A stretch of 64,000 nucleotides of DNA. It comes from Phormidium tenue FACHB-1050. Its GTDB lineage: Bacteria > Cyanobacteriota > Cyanobacteriia > Pseudanabaenales > Pseudanabaenaceae. Every line of letters begins with the position of its first letter. Positions within the stretch are counted from its first letter, which is position 1. A program made the translations under genes and the position numbers. The notes beneath the pieces were generated by a model. The model searched no databases. It was not told where the DNA came from and worked only from the letters and a program-made list of their open reading frames with translations. Positions 27,632 to 35,711 of the stretch are shown in pieces. The DNA lies in NCBI RefSeq assembly GCF_014696925.1, contig NZ_JACJQY010000007.1:62001-126000 (forward strand). The letters are read 5' to 3'.

Positions 27632-29884
27632 CTATGAGCTAAACTTAAAATTCTTCAATCGCAAAGCATTAGTCACCACAGAAACAGAACTAAATGCCAT
27701 TGCGCCGCCAGCAATTATGGGACTGAGTAACCAACCGAAGAATGGGAAGAGAATCCCTGCGGCGATAGGAATGCCTAAGATGTTATAGATGAATGCAAAG
27801 AAGAGATTTTGGCGGATATTTTGCATGGTGGCGCGCGATAGTTGGATCGCAATGACAATGCCTTGTAAATCGCCCGAAATAAGAGTGATATCACTAGCAG
27901 CGATCGCCACATCCGTACCCGTACCGATTGCAATGCCGACATCTGCTTGAGCAAGAGCAGGAGCGTCGTTGATGCCATCACCGACCATTGCGACAACCTT
28001 TCCTTCGTTTTGTAAACGCTGAATTTGCGCTGCTTTTTGGTCAGGACGGACTTCTGCAAACACGCGATCAATGCCAACTTCATGGGCAATTACTTCGGCA
28101 GTGCGGCGATTGTCGCCTGTAAGCATGACTACTTCTAAGCCCATGCGTTGTAAGGTACGAATCGCTTTGACTGAGGAAGGTTTGATCGCATCGGTAATGC
28201 CCATAACGCCTTGAATTTTGCCATTGACCGCAATCCAGATTGCAGTATTACCTTTTCTTTCTAGCGTATCCCAAGTTTGTTCTAAGGAATCTGTCGTAAT
28301 TCCTAATTCCTGCATCCAGCGATAGGTTCCAATTTGAACTAGATGATCACCAATGTAGCCACGCACGCCACTACCTGCGATCGCTTCAAAATCTTGAACA
28401 TCAGTCAATTCCACATTGAGGGCATTGGCATAACGCACAATTGCTTCTGCTAAAGGATGTTCAGAATAGCGTTCCACAGAGGCTGCCATACTGAGCAAAG
28501 TTAAGACTTTACTATCGGGCATTCCTGCGGTAGTTACGAAATGGGTGACGCTAGGCTTGCCTTGGGTAATCGTTCCTGTTTTATCAAGAACAATTGTTTG
28601 CAAATTATGAGCCTGTTCCAAACTATCCGCGCCCTTAATTAGAATTCCATTTTCTGCACCTTTACCAGTTCCGACCATGATCGATGTGGGTGTTGCTAAG
28701 CCCAAAGCGCAGGGACAGGCGATAATCAGCACGCCGACAGTGGTAATCACCGCGAGGGTGACATTGCCCATGAAGTTGTACCAAATGATAAAAGTAGAAA
28801 TGGCGATCGCAATTACGATTGGTACAAAGAAACCTGTAACGCGATCGGCAAGGCGTTGAATTGGAGCCTTAGAACCTTGGGCTTGCTGTACCAATTTTAC
28901 AATTTGCGCTAAAAAAGTATCCTTGCCAATGCGGGTAGCGCGAAACTTGAAACTACCAGTTTTATTGATAGTCGCGCCGATTACCTCATCACCGACTTGC
29001 TTCTTCACGGCGACACTTTCACCAGTCACCATCGCTTCATCAATAGTAGAGCCTCCTTCAATAATCTCGCCATCAACAGGAATCTTTTCCCCAGGACGCA
29101 CCAAGATCACATCATCAAGTTGCACTTCCGCGATCGCAATATCCATTTCCCGACCATGCCGAATTACTCGCGCCGTTTTTGCTTGTAAACCCATTAACTT
29201 TCGCATTGCCTCAGAGGTACTTCCCTTGGCGCGATTCTCAAAGAGTTTACCGAGCAGAATCAAGGTGATAATCACGGCTGATGCTTCAAAATAAACGTCG
29301 GCAGTTAAACCCTGCGAAGTGAAAAATGTTGGATTAATCGTGGCAAAAATAGAATAACCATAGGCGGCTCCCGTACCAGTGGCGACTAGCGTATCCATTG
29401 AAGCGGCGTGACGTTTGGAAGCTTTCGCGGCATTAATATAGAAGGCTGCACCACACCAAAACTGCACAGGGATAGTCAAAACCAATTGCAACCAAGCGTT
29501 ATGCATCCATGCAGGAATAAAGGGCAAACTCAATCCTGTCATCATTGGTAATCCACCAATTACCAGAAATAGACTAATCGCACTACCAATCATCACCTTG
29601 CGATTGAGATCATTCTCTTCCTTACGTCTTGCTGCTTGTTCCTCGTCATCATCAACTAAGGGATTTTCCTCTTTCAACAGTTGCGAAGAATAACCTGCAT
29701 CAGCGATCGCCTGTTGTATACGCTTCACATCAACGGATCTAGGGTTATAGGTGACAGTGGCTTGCTCTGCACCAAAGTTGACATTACATTGCTCAACACC
29801 TGTGACATTACTAATCGCTGTTTCAATGCTATTGGCACAAGAAGCACAACTCATCCCTCGTAACTTCAATGTACTAGTTTCCAT
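27632..29884 (-). CDS. copA: Copper-exporting P1B-type ATPase (copy 1)
   Basis: A P-type ATPase that pumps Cu(I) out of the cytoplasm at the cost of ATP. From the ATG at 29884 it has 750 residues: an N-terminal HMA domain with GMSCASC, the actuator TGES, the ion-pathway ACPCALG in a membrane helix, phosphorylation loop DKTGT, the SEHPLAEA His-Pro motif and [10 protein letters not shown]. The CPC motif and Asn/Tyr/Met context fit the copper subgroup. The start at 29884 is chosen because GAGGT precedes it by 5 bp; the upstream ATG at 29920 lacks a site. It is driven by a MerR-type promoter at 29936-29967 and is followed by the cupredoxin gene. Copy 2 is at 58031-60265. Confidence 0.95.
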   Translation of the reverse strand: METSTLKLRGMSCASCANSIETAISNVTGVEQCNVNFGAEQATVTYNPRSVDVKRIQQAIADAGYSSQLLKEENPLVDDDEEQAARRKEENDLNRKVMIGSAISLFLVIGGLPMMTGLSLPFIPAWMHNAWLQLVLTIPVQFWCGAAFYINAAKASKRHAASMDTLVATGTGAAYGYSIFATINPTFFTSQGLTADVYFEASAVIITLILLGKLFENRAKGSTSEAMRKLMGLQAKTARVIRHGREMDIAIAEVQLDDVILVRPGEKIPVDGEIIEGGSTIDEAMVTGESVAVKKQVGDEVIGATINKTGSFKFRATRIGKDTFLAQIVKLVQQAQGSKAPIQRLADRVTGFFVPIVIAIAISTFIIWYNFMGNVTLAVITTVGVLIIACPCALGLATPTSIMVGTGKGAENGILIKGADSLEQAHNLQTIVLDKTGTITQGKPSVTHFVTTAGMPDSKVLTLLSMAASVERYSEHPLAEAIVRYANALNVELTDVQDFEAIAGSGVRGYIGDHLVQIGTYRWMQELGITTDSLEQTWDTLERKGNTAIWIAVNGKIQGVMGITDAIKPSSVKAIRTLQRMGLEVVMLTGDNRRTAEVIAHEVGIDRVFAEVRPDQKAAQIQRLQNEGKVVAMVGDGINDAPALAQADVGIAIGTGTDVAIAASDITLISGDLQGIVIAIQLSRATMQNIRQNLFFAFIYNILGIPIAAGILFPFFGWLLSPIIAGGAMAFSSVSVVTNALRLKNFKFSS

Positions 29885-29935
29885 GTTTACCTCTTCAAAC
29901 TCTTGAAAAATCAAGTCCACAAATCATCTGCATGT

Positions 29936-29967
29936 ATCATGCATTCTCTAGTAGGGTGGAGAGTCAA
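29936..29967 (-). promoter_or_regulatory. MerR-type promoter of copA copy 1
   Basis: On the minus strand TTGACT (29962-29967), a 20-bp spacer with CTCC...TAGAGA dyad, then CATGAT (29936-29941). It sits 52 bp before the chosen copA start. The rest of 29968-30283 has no gene and contains a TTTCAT direct repeat pointing toward the plus-strand genes. Confidence 0.8.
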
Positions 29968-30161
29968 GGGGTAAACCAAAATATTTTAAAAGGTGACGCT
30001 TCGCGAAACTTTGCAATCAAACCAAAACGAGGTTGAGCCAAGATATGTGTAGAAGTACCTCTTTGTCTAAAAATATTAACCTACAAGCTTTCAACAAAAT
30101 CAACCGAGAGAAGTATAACTCCCTAACCCCAATTTAAAATTCACTCTTATATGATATGAAA

Positions 30162-30194
30162 TTTCATCCTGATTTCATTTTCTTGGCTTACAGT
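30162..30194 (+). promoter_or_regulatory. TTTCAT-N5-TTTCAT box and -10 before the oxygenase gene
   Basis: TTTCAT at 30162 and 30173 (11-bp period), then a 10-bp gap and TACAGT at 30189-30194. Direct repeats with one helical turn spacing are typical targets of OmpR/PhoB-type regulators and replace the -35 element. One such regulator is encoded two genes downstream. Confidence 0.65.
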
Positions 30195-30283
30195 AAAAAA
30201 TACGATGTCAATGTATATATTAAAAAAAACTAAAAAATGTACGAAAAAAAGTGAATCAAATAGATGTGAGACTTGTATAAATA

Positions 30284-30892
30284 ATGGTAAGACAGAGAGA
30301 TGACTGGTTTCCTACTCCGATTTGGCACTTTGATATTCCAAATTATGAGCAGCTAAACAAAAAATTACTTCAAGCAATTTGTGTTGAAAAGCAAAAAGAT
30401 AATCAAGGTGTCAGTTGGTCAAATGGAATAGGATGGCATAGCAAAGACTATTTACATCAACGTCCAGAATTCCAAGATATTGGCCAAATCATTGTAACTA
30501 ATGCGCTAGAGTCTGGAGAAGAAATTGGCTTTGACTTGAAAAAGTTCACAATGATTCTTGGGAATTGTTGGGCAGTTGTAAATCCAAAGTTTGCTTTTAA
30601 TTTTGTCCACAATCACCCGAATTCAGTACTTAGTGGAGTCTATTATGTGAAAGCTGCCGAAAACTGTGGCGGTATTTTCTTTAAAGATTCTCGTGATGTT
30701 GCTCATATGTTTATGCCAGCACTTACCGAACTGACTCCTTGGACGCTCCAAAAAATTACCTATAAAGCAACAGAAGGCAAAATGATAATTTTCCCAAGTT
30801 GGTTAAATCATGGTGTGGAACCAAATCTCAGCGATGAAGAGCGTGTTTGCATTAGCTTTAATATCAGTATGACTTATTTAACATCAGTATAA
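30284..30892 (+). CDS. 2OG-Fe(II) oxygenase-like protein (TIGR02466 type)
   Basis: 202 residues resembling the TIGR02466 group of putative 2-oxoglutarate/iron(II) oxygenases. Likely iron-binding residues lie in VHNHPNSVLSGVYY and FPSWLNHGVEPN; the 2-oxoglutarate-binding Arg may be the one in EERVCISFNIS. The substrate is unknown. The gene starts 90 bp after a TTTCAT-box promoter and is 59 bp upstream of a response-regulator gene, so it may share that transcript. An oxygenase at the head of a metal-sensing operon is unusual; no metal-binding domain other than the iron site is apparent. Confidence 0.8.
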   Translation: MVRQRDDWFPTPIWHFDIPNYEQLNKKLLQAICVEKQKDNQGVSWSNGIGWHSKDYLHQRPEFQDIGQIIVTNALESGEEIGFDLKKFTMILGNCWAVVNPKFAFNFVHNHPNSVLSGVYYVKAAENCGGIFFKDSRDVAHMFMPALTELTPWTLQKITYKATEGKMIIFPSWLNHGVEPNLSDEERVCISFNISMTYLTSV

Positions 30893-30951
30893 ATTTAGAG
30901 TTGTAGGATAGACGGAACGAAGCACCGCTCATCCTCAAGATTGAAAATCAT

Positions 30952-31641
30952 ATGAGAATTTTGCTAGTTGAAGATGAAGAGGATCTTGGTAAGGCTCTAC
31001 AACGGAGCCTGAAGCAAGAAAAATATGTTGTTGATTGGGTACAGGACGGTGCAGAAGCTTGGAAATATCTTACGAGTTCTGAAGTAGATTATGTGCTGGC
31101 AATTGTCGATTGGATGTTGCCAAGTTTATCAGGGCTGGAAATATGTAAGCGATTGAGAGCGCAGGGTAATTCACTGCCAGTGTTAATGTTGACAGCGAAA
31201 GATCAGATTGAAGATCGGGTGATGGGTTTAGATTCAGGGGCGGATGATTACCTTGTTAAGCCATTTGGAATGGTTGAACTAATGGCGCGGCTGAGAGCAT
31301 TGCTACGAAGACCCACTCAAGTTCAGCTACAAATCTTACAGGTGGGAAATTTGATTCTTGATTATGGAAAGTCAACAATTGCGATTGCCAATCAAAGTGA
31401 GATCGTTGAAGGTCTCATGCTGACAACTAAAGAATTTCAATTATTGGAATACTTTATGCAGCATCCTAATCAGATTCTTACCCGTGACCAGATTATGAAT
31501 CGACTATGGGAATTTCAATCCGAACCTGCTAGTAATGTCGTAGCAGCACAGATTCGTCTGTTAAGAAAGAAATTAGCAGAATATAATTGTGATATCGGGA
31601 TTGAGACAATCTATGGTTGGGGATATCGCTTGAATTCATGA
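30952..31641 (+). CDS. OmpR-family response regulator (RppA/CopR-like)
   Basis: 229 residues. Receiver domain with acidic pocket VEDEED, phospho-acceptor Asp in AIVDWMLP, Thr in MLTAKD and Lys in YLVKPFG. The C-terminal winged-helix domain ends with IETIYGWGYRL. It is most like the cyanobacterial RppA/NrsR/CopR group. It probably binds the TTTCAT direct repeats found in front of many metal genes here, including that of its own operon. It overlaps the kinase gene by four bases (ATGA), so the two are translationally coupled. Confidence 0.92.
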   Translation: MRILLVEDEEDLGKALQRSLKQEKYVVDWVQDGAEAWKYLTSSEVDYVLAIVDWMLPSLSGLEICKRLRAQGNSLPVLMLTAKDQIEDRVMGLDSGADDYLVKPFGMVELMARLRALLRRPTQVQLQILQVGNLILDYGKSTIAIANQSEIVEGLMLTTKEFQLLEYFMQHPNQILTRDQIMNRLWEFQSEPASNVVAAQIRLLRKKLAEYNCDIGIETIYGWGYRLNS

Positions 31642-32975
31642 ATCACAATAAAATCTTTTTTGGAGCGCGTTTACATCTTGCAGGTTGGTATGCAGGAGTG
31701 ATGGGAATCATTTTGACTCTATCAGGAGTTGGTATTTATCAGGTGATGGCTCATGCTCATTGGCAAGCGGTTGATCGTGAGTTAGAGTCTATAGCTGGAA
31801 CATTGCATGATAGTTTGGAGCCTCTGCTAATAGAAAGCGATCGCATCAATCCGAATGTACAACAAACTCTGCCTAATCTTTGTGTGATCAACGAGAAATG
31901 TGATCAAGAATCTTCCACAAGACATATTCTGGGTGCAATCCAGCAAGAAAGTTTTTATGCATTATTTCTGACTCGTTCTGGAACCTTGATCGCCACAGTC
32001 GGAAAACCACCGATAGGAATCGTCCCTAAAATTGGACAAGATGCTTGGCAAACAATTGAGGATCGAGAGGGAAATCGCTATCACCAAATCTCACTTTTAC
32101 TTAAAAATAATCGTGGGAAATCATGGGGATATCTGCAAGTAGGGCGATCGCTGGCTGACTATGACCATCATCTCGAACAATCAAAACTGATATTGATCGT
32201 CAGTTTACCAATCGCTTTTCTGATTGTGAGCATCGCAAGTTGGTATTTAGCAGGTATAGCGATGAAACCAGTTTATTTCTCTTATCGTCAAATCCAGCAA
32301 TTTACGGCTGATGCTGCCCATGAACTGCGGACTCCGCTTGCAGCAATTCGAGCTACAGTTGAATCTACTCTTAGTAGTGATCCAATTTCAGAACTAGAGT
32401 CAAGAGATGTTTTACAAACAATCAATCGCCAAACGGTGCGTCTTTCAGAATTAGTTCAAGATTTACTTCTCCTTTCACGGATGGATTTACAACTAATTGC
32501 TTTACAAAAGCAGACTTGCTGTTTGAATGAAATTGTTAGTGATTTAGTTGAAGAAGTCTCAGCACTTGCCATTCAGTCAGATATCGATCTAAAGCTAAAA
32601 GTTGCTAATGAATCTGCAATTTATGTCAATGGTAACGAAGATCAACTCTATCGACTGATTCTCAATATTCTGATCAATGCGATTCATTACACGCCTGAGC
32701 ATGGCAAAGTTGAAGTATCTCTTGATCACGTCGATCACCATGCGATTATCCAAATTCAGGATAATGGAATTGGTATAAGTTCTAGCGATTTACCCAACAT
32801 CTTTGATCGCTTCTATCGAGTAAGTAACGATCGCGCTCGTAAAAAAGGTGGATCGGGACTAGGACTGGCGATCGCCATGGCGATCGCCAAAGCTCATGGT
32901 GGAGATATTCAAGTCAAAAGTGAGTTTAGCGAAGGTAGTACATTCACGATTAAAATTCCTTCTATTTGTTGTTAG
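31638..32975 (+). CDS. Membrane sensor histidine kinase (RppB/CopS-like)
   Basis: From the ATG at 31638, which overlaps the regulator's stop codon, the protein has 445 residues. Two membrane helices flank a ~150-residue periplasmic sensor containing GTLHDSLEPLL, a feature of the RppB/NrsS kinases. Then come the HisKA box AHELRTPLAA and the ATP-binding domain with N box NILINAIHYTP, G1 DNGIGIS, F box and G2 GSGLGLAIA. It senses a periplasmic signal, presumably metal, and phosphorylates the adjacent regulator. A related kinase fragment is at 37284-37940. Confidence 0.92.
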   Translation: MNHNKIFFGARLHLAGWYAGVMGIILTLSGVGIYQVMAHAHWQAVDRELESIAGTLHDSLEPLLIESDRINPNVQQTLPNLCVINEKCDQESSTRHILGAIQQESFYALFLTRSGTLIATVGKPPIGIVPKIGQDAWQTIEDREGNRYHQISLLLKNNRGKSWGYLQVGRSLADYDHHLEQSKLILIVSLPIAFLIVSIASWYLAGIAMKPVYFSYRQIQQFTADAAHELRTPLAAIRATVESTLSSDPISELESRDVLQTINRQTVRLSELVQDLLLLSRMDLQLIALQKQTCCLNEIVSDLVEEVSALAIQSDIDLKLKVANESAIYVNGNEDQLYRLILNILINAIHYTPEHGKVEVSLDHVDHHAIIQIQDNGIGISSSDLPNIFDRFYRVSNDRARKKGGSGLGLAIAMAIAKAHGGDIQVKSEFSEGSTFTIKIPSICC

Positions 32976-32979
32976 GACA

Positions 32980-33012
32980 TTTCATTATCATTTCATAACA
33001 ATCCGTCATAGT
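32980..33012 (+). promoter_or_regulatory. TTTCAT-N5-TTTCAT box and -10 before DUF2808 copy 1
   Basis: TTTCAT at 32980 and 32991, a 10-bp gap, CATAGT at 33007-33012. It begins 5 bp after the kinase stop codon, and the ATG of the DUF2808 gene is 33 bp beyond the -10. Confidence 0.75.
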
Positions 33013-33045
33013 TGAAATGTCAGCATTTGAATTAAAAAGTCAATC

Positions 33046-33528
33046 ATGAAAAAATTAATGTTTCTCGGCACAATATTAGCAGCAACATTTGCATCTGTGT
33101 CCGCTACCTTCGCCACTCCTTCATTACCTAATTTATCTGCACCGCACATTGATGCATCTGAAGCGCTACCCAATAATGTAGGTGCGTCACGACCTACCTA
33201 CGTCTTTAAAGTTCATGTACAAAAATATACTCTTTCGAGTCTGACCATTGACTTACCTGAAGGGATTAAGGTTGGTGGAACTATTGATGTAGTTGATCAA
33301 CTTAATCGTTCATTAGGAGCAACGATTACTTCACAAGGCAATAAATCTGTAATCTCCTTTGCCCAGCCAATTGCCGTTGGCACAACTCTAAAATTTTCCA
33401 TGCGTGATATGAAGGTTGATAAGAATCAAACAACCTTTATCCATCTGATTCCTGTTTCTGCAAAATTTGCAAATTTAGATGCGAACATTCCACTTGGACT
33501 TGTGCGTATTCAAATCTATGACAACTAA
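33046..33528 (+). CDS. Secreted DUF2808-family protein, copy 1
   Basis: 160 residues with a signal peptide ending near SATFA, then the DUF2808 fold common in cyanobacteria: VFKVHVQKYTLSSLTIDLP, IDVVDQLN and a C-terminal GLVRIQIYDN. The function is not known. It follows the two-component genes and has a TTTCAT-box promoter, so it is probably an output of that system. A diverged tandem copy follows at 33753. Confidence 0.82.
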   Translation: MKKLMFLGTILAATFASVSATFATPSLPNLSAPHIDASEALPNNVGASRPTYVFKVHVQKYTLSSLTIDLPEGIKVGGTIDVVDQLNRSLGATITSQGNKSVISFAQPIAVGTTLKFSMRDMKVDKNQTTFIHLIPVSAKFANLDANIPLGLVRIQIYDN

Positions 33529-33543
33529 TGGATTGATTTTTTG

Positions 33544-33618
33544 AGAAAAGCTAGATCAATAGTGGAATTTAGCGATCGCAACAGTGATGGCTAAATCCCA
33601 CTATTGATCTAGCTTTTC
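33544..33618 (+). terminator. Long-stem terminator of DUF2808 copy 1
   Basis: Perfect 21-bp arms beginning GAAAAGCTAGATCAATAGTG at 33544 and complementary at 33598-33618, with inner pairing TTTAGC / GCTAAA around a GCGATCGC-containing loop. Confidence 0.75.
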
Positions 33619-33687
33619 AAATCAAGAGTGAGTTGAAACAAGGTAGTACATTCACAACTAAAATTCCTTTTATTTTTTGTTAGGACA

Positions 33688-33720
33688 TTTCATCATCATT
33701 TCATAACAATCCGTCATAGT
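33688..33720 (+). promoter_or_regulatory. TTTCAT-N5-TTTCAT box and -10 before DUF2808 copy 2
   Basis: TTTCAT at 33688 and 33699, a 10-bp gap, CATAGT at 33715-33720: a conserved copy of the promoter at 32980-33012. Confidence 0.75.
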
Positions 33721-33752
33721 TGAAATATAAGCAATCAAATAAAGAGTCAATC

Positions 33753-34235
33753 ATGAAAAAATCAATGTTTCTCGGCACACTATTAGCAGCAACATTTGCA
33801 TCTGTGTCCGCCACTTTTGCTACTCCTTCATTACCTAATCTATCCGCACCGCACATTGACGCAACTGGAGCATTACCAAATAACAGAGGTGCATCAAGTT
33901 CTACCTATTTCTTCCAAGTTCATGTACAAGGACATACGCTTTCAAGTGTGACTATCGACTTACCCGAAGAGATTAAGGGTGGTGGCACTATTGATGTAGT
34001 CGATCAACTCAATCGTTCTGTAGGAGCAACCGTCACGCCGCAGGGTAACAAAGCTGTGGTCTCTTTTGCTCAGCCAGTTGCCACTGGTACAACGCTAAAC
34101 TTTTATATGCGTAATATATCAATTGCTTGGAACAAAAAAGACTTGATCCATCAAATTCCTGTTTCTGCAAAGTTCGCAAATTTAGATGCTGATATTTCAC
34201 TTGGACTTGTTCGCATTCAAACCTACGGCAAGTAA
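33753..34235 (+). CDS. Secreted DUF2808-family protein, copy 2
   Basis: 160 residues from the ATG at 33753, chosen because it aligns exactly with the start of copy 1; an upstream in-frame ATG at 33720 lies inside the promoter. The signal peptide is almost identical to copy 1, while the mature part differs more, notably TYFFQVHVQGHTLSSVTIDL and FYMRNISIAW. Both reading frames are intact, so divergence has occurred under constraint. The function is unknown; co-regulation with copy 1 is predicted from the duplicated promoter. Confidence 0.82.
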   Translation: MKKSMFLGTLLAATFASVSATFATPSLPNLSAPHIDATGALPNNRGASSSTYFFQVHVQGHTLSSVTIDLPEEIKGGGTIDVVDQLNRSVGATVTPQGNKAVVSFAQPVATGTTLNFYMRNISIAWNKKDLIHQIPVSAKFANLDADISLGLVRIQTYGK

Positions 34236-34264
34236 CGAATAACGGGTTGATTTGTGTAGACTAA

Positions 34265-34311
34265 CCTAAAAGAGTAAAAGCTTAGCATTGCTAAGCTTTT
34301 ACTCTTTTAGG
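34265..34311. terminator. Bidirectional terminator between convergent genes
   Basis: Perfect 22-bp arms starting CCTAAAAGAGTAAAAGCTTA, loop ATT. It separates DUF2808 copy 2 (plus) from the 52-codon peptide gene (minus). Confidence 0.88.
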
Positions 34312-34351
34312 CATGGGTAAGGAAGCGGTTGTGTGAATCCTTACTTTAGAA

Positions 34352-34510
34352 TTATTTGCTTATAGAACTCGGCATCGGCATTGAACCCATTTTTTTACAG
34401 CAGGCACATCCACTATCTTCTGCACTTGCAGATCCTGCAACTAGAGTCAGCGCTGCTACACCTGCAAGCAAGGAACCAACTAGAATTCTGAATTTAATTT
34501 GATTTGGCAT
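34352..34510 (-). CDS. Small secreted Cys-rich peptide, MerR-linked
   Basis: A 52-codon gene. A signal peptide (hydrophobic core VGSLLAGVAALTLVAG, cleavage predicted after SASA) precedes a mature part of ~22 residues with GCACCKKMGSMPMP, three Cys and three Met. It could bind Cu(I) or another soft metal in the periplasm, or be a remnant of a larger protein. Support that it is real: clean signal peptide, a MerR-type promoter upstream in the right orientation, and its own shared terminator. It is divergent from a MerR gene. I know of no named family for it. Confidence 0.72.
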   Translation of the reverse strand: MPNQIKFRILVGSLLAGVAALTLVAGSASAEDSGCACCKKMGSMPMPSSISK

Positions 34511-34565
34511 TTGTACTTATTTCCAAAATGAGAATGTTTAGATTTGTCTTTTTAAGACTTTAGGT

Positions 34566-34597
34566 ACTTTAGAGCCTCTAGCCGACTATAGAGTCAA
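34566..34597 (-). promoter_or_regulatory. MerR-type promoter of the small Cys-rich peptide gene
   Basis: On the minus strand TTGACT (34592-34597), 20-bp spacer with CTATAG..CTAGAG dyad, TAAAGT (34566-34571). It lies in the divergent region shared with the MerR gene starting at 34663, so that regulator is the obvious candidate. Confidence 0.78.
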
Positions 34598-34662
34598 GAG
34601 ATGTAGTCACATAATTGATTGTTCATGTAAATCCACAGTATTAAAAGCATGAGAATAGTAAA

Positions 34663-35130
34663 ATGTTAAAGATTGGAAACCTTGCCAAGCAGACAGGCGT
34701 GTCAGTTGGGACTTTACGCTATTACGAAAGTCTGGGACTGATTGAGCCATCTCAAAGGTCAGAAAATGGTTATCGATACTATGAGGATGCAGCAATTTGC
34801 AAAATCCAATTTATTAAAAAGGCTCAAGCCCTGCAATTTTCTCTTACAGACATTAAGCAGATTCTAGTAACTTGTGAACAAGGTAATCCAGCTTGTGTAA
34901 CTGTTAAAAAGCTTCTAAACGAAAAGATCGATCAAGTTAATAGAGAAATTCAGCATCTTCATGAATTTAAGGCGGAGTTGGAACAGTACCGTGATCGATG
35001 GGCTGAGCGTTCTTTGGATCAGCCCGATACGCCTAAACTTTGTAGCCTGATTGATGAGGTTGCTGCACCATTACCTAGTAATGATTTGGCAATCACCACA
35101 TCGTTAAATATAAAACGTCGGCTGGTTTAA
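34663..35130 (+). CDS. MerR-family metal-responsive regulator, second copy
   Basis: 155 residues with the MerR helix-turn-helix (IGNLAKQTGVSVGTLRYYES), dimerisation helix and cysteines in VTCEQGNPACVTV and KLCSLID. The C-terminus is truncated or variable relative to the copy at 23939. It probably controls the divergent Cys-rich peptide gene and the downstream thioredoxin-fold gene, both with MerR-type promoters. The effector metal is not evident from sequence alone; it differs from the first copy around the metal loop. Confidence 0.9.
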   Translation: MLKIGNLAKQTGVSVGTLRYYESLGLIEPSQRSENGYRYYEDAAICKIQFIKKAQALQFSLTDIKQILVTCEQGNPACVTVKKLLNEKIDQVNREIQHLHEFKAELEQYRDRWAERSLDQPDTPKLCSLIDEVAAPLPSNDLAITTSLNIKRRLV

Positions 35131-35148
35131 TTAAGTTTTGTAAATCTT

Positions 35149-35180
35149 CTAGCCCTCTATCCAACTGGAGACTTGTAGAT
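35149..35180 (+). promoter_or_regulatory. MerR-type promoter before the thioredoxin-fold gene
   Basis: Weak -35 CTAGCC (35149-35154), 20-bp spacer with dyad CTCTA...TGGAGA, -10 GTAGAT (35175-35180). It matches the three other MerR-type sites in geometry, but its -35 is poorer. Confidence 0.6.
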
Positions 35181-35219
35181 TTAGAAAGTAAATTTTTGTT
35201 GAAATTTTTAGTAATTCTT

Positions 35220-35507
35220 ATGACAAACCGAAAAATTGAAATTTTTACTGGAAATTGTTCACTTTGTGATGACGCTGTAAAACTAGTTAAAGAATTTGCT
35301 AGCAACAGTTTTACAGTAAATGTTTATAACATTCAGAAAGAACCAAATCGATTTCAGCAGTATCATATAAAAGCTGTTCCATCAATTGCTATTGATGGAA
35401 GGGTCGTTCATACAGGTAAACCAAGCCGAACTCAATTGGAAGCATTAGGTTTGACGCAACGTGACGATAATCTACATAAATTAACTTACTTGGGTATGGG
35501 AATTTGA
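35220..35507 (+). CDS. Small thioredoxin/glutaredoxin-fold protein
   Basis: 95 residues from the ATG at 35220; an upstream start at 35196 would place the promoter's transcript start too close. The redox motif is CSLC in FTGNCSLCDDAVKLV, with the cis-Pro in HIKAVPSIAIDG: a glutaredoxin-like fold. It may reduce or carry metal or disulfide substrates in the cytoplasm. It lies 89 bp after the second MerR gene under a MerR-type promoter, in keeping with metal-stress control. Confidence 0.82.
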   Translation: MTNRKIEIFTGNCSLCDDAVKLVKEFASNSFTVNVYNIQKEPNRFQQYHIKAVPSIAIDGRVVHTGKPSRTQLEALGLTQRDDNLHKLTYLGMGI

Positions 35508-35576
35508 TTGGCAATCTGCATTACTAAATATTTTCAGTAATATTCTAGCGAACAAATAAGAACTAACTGTTGCTTG

Positions 35577-35615
35577 AGCAATGAAAGAGGTAGCAATGCA
35601 AATGCTTTCATTGCT
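35577..35615 (+). terminator. Hairpin after the thioredoxin-fold gene
   Basis: 11-bp arms AGCAATGAAAG / CTTTCATTGCT; followed on the plus strand by AATTTTAAAG, a weak T run. Confidence 0.55.
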
Positions 35616-35626
35616 AATTTTAAAGA

Positions 35627-35659
35627 TTTCATTCCTATTTCATTTTGTTGTGAGATGCT
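35627..35659 (+). promoter_or_regulatory. TTTCAT-N5-TTTCAT box before the CusB-like adaptor gene
   Basis: TTTCAT at 35627 and 35638, a 10-bp gap, then GATGCT at 35654-35659 as a weak -10. The adaptor ATG follows 53 bp on. Confidence 0.65.
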
Positions 35660-35711
35660 TTATTCAAAAGGAAACGCAATAAATTTTAAGTACAAAAACT
35701 AGGTTAAGTAA

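Larger units (their letters stand above)
32909..34238 (+). repeat. Tandem duplication: kinase 3' end, promoter and DUF2808 gene
   Basis: The segment 32909-33531 is repeated with divergence at 33617-34238 (offset about 707 bp). The second copy begins with a kinase-tail remnant (AAGGTAGTACATTCAC shared with 32933-32948), then the same TTTCAT-box promoter, and then the second DUF2808 gene. The boundary inside the kinase gene shows the duplication was segmental rather than gene-based. Confidence 0.85.

Noticed and set aside
29885-29920. Upstream ATG extending copA copy 1 by 12 residues
   Set aside because: The ATG at 29884 has GAGGT at proper spacing and gives the normal HMA start; the longer form has none.
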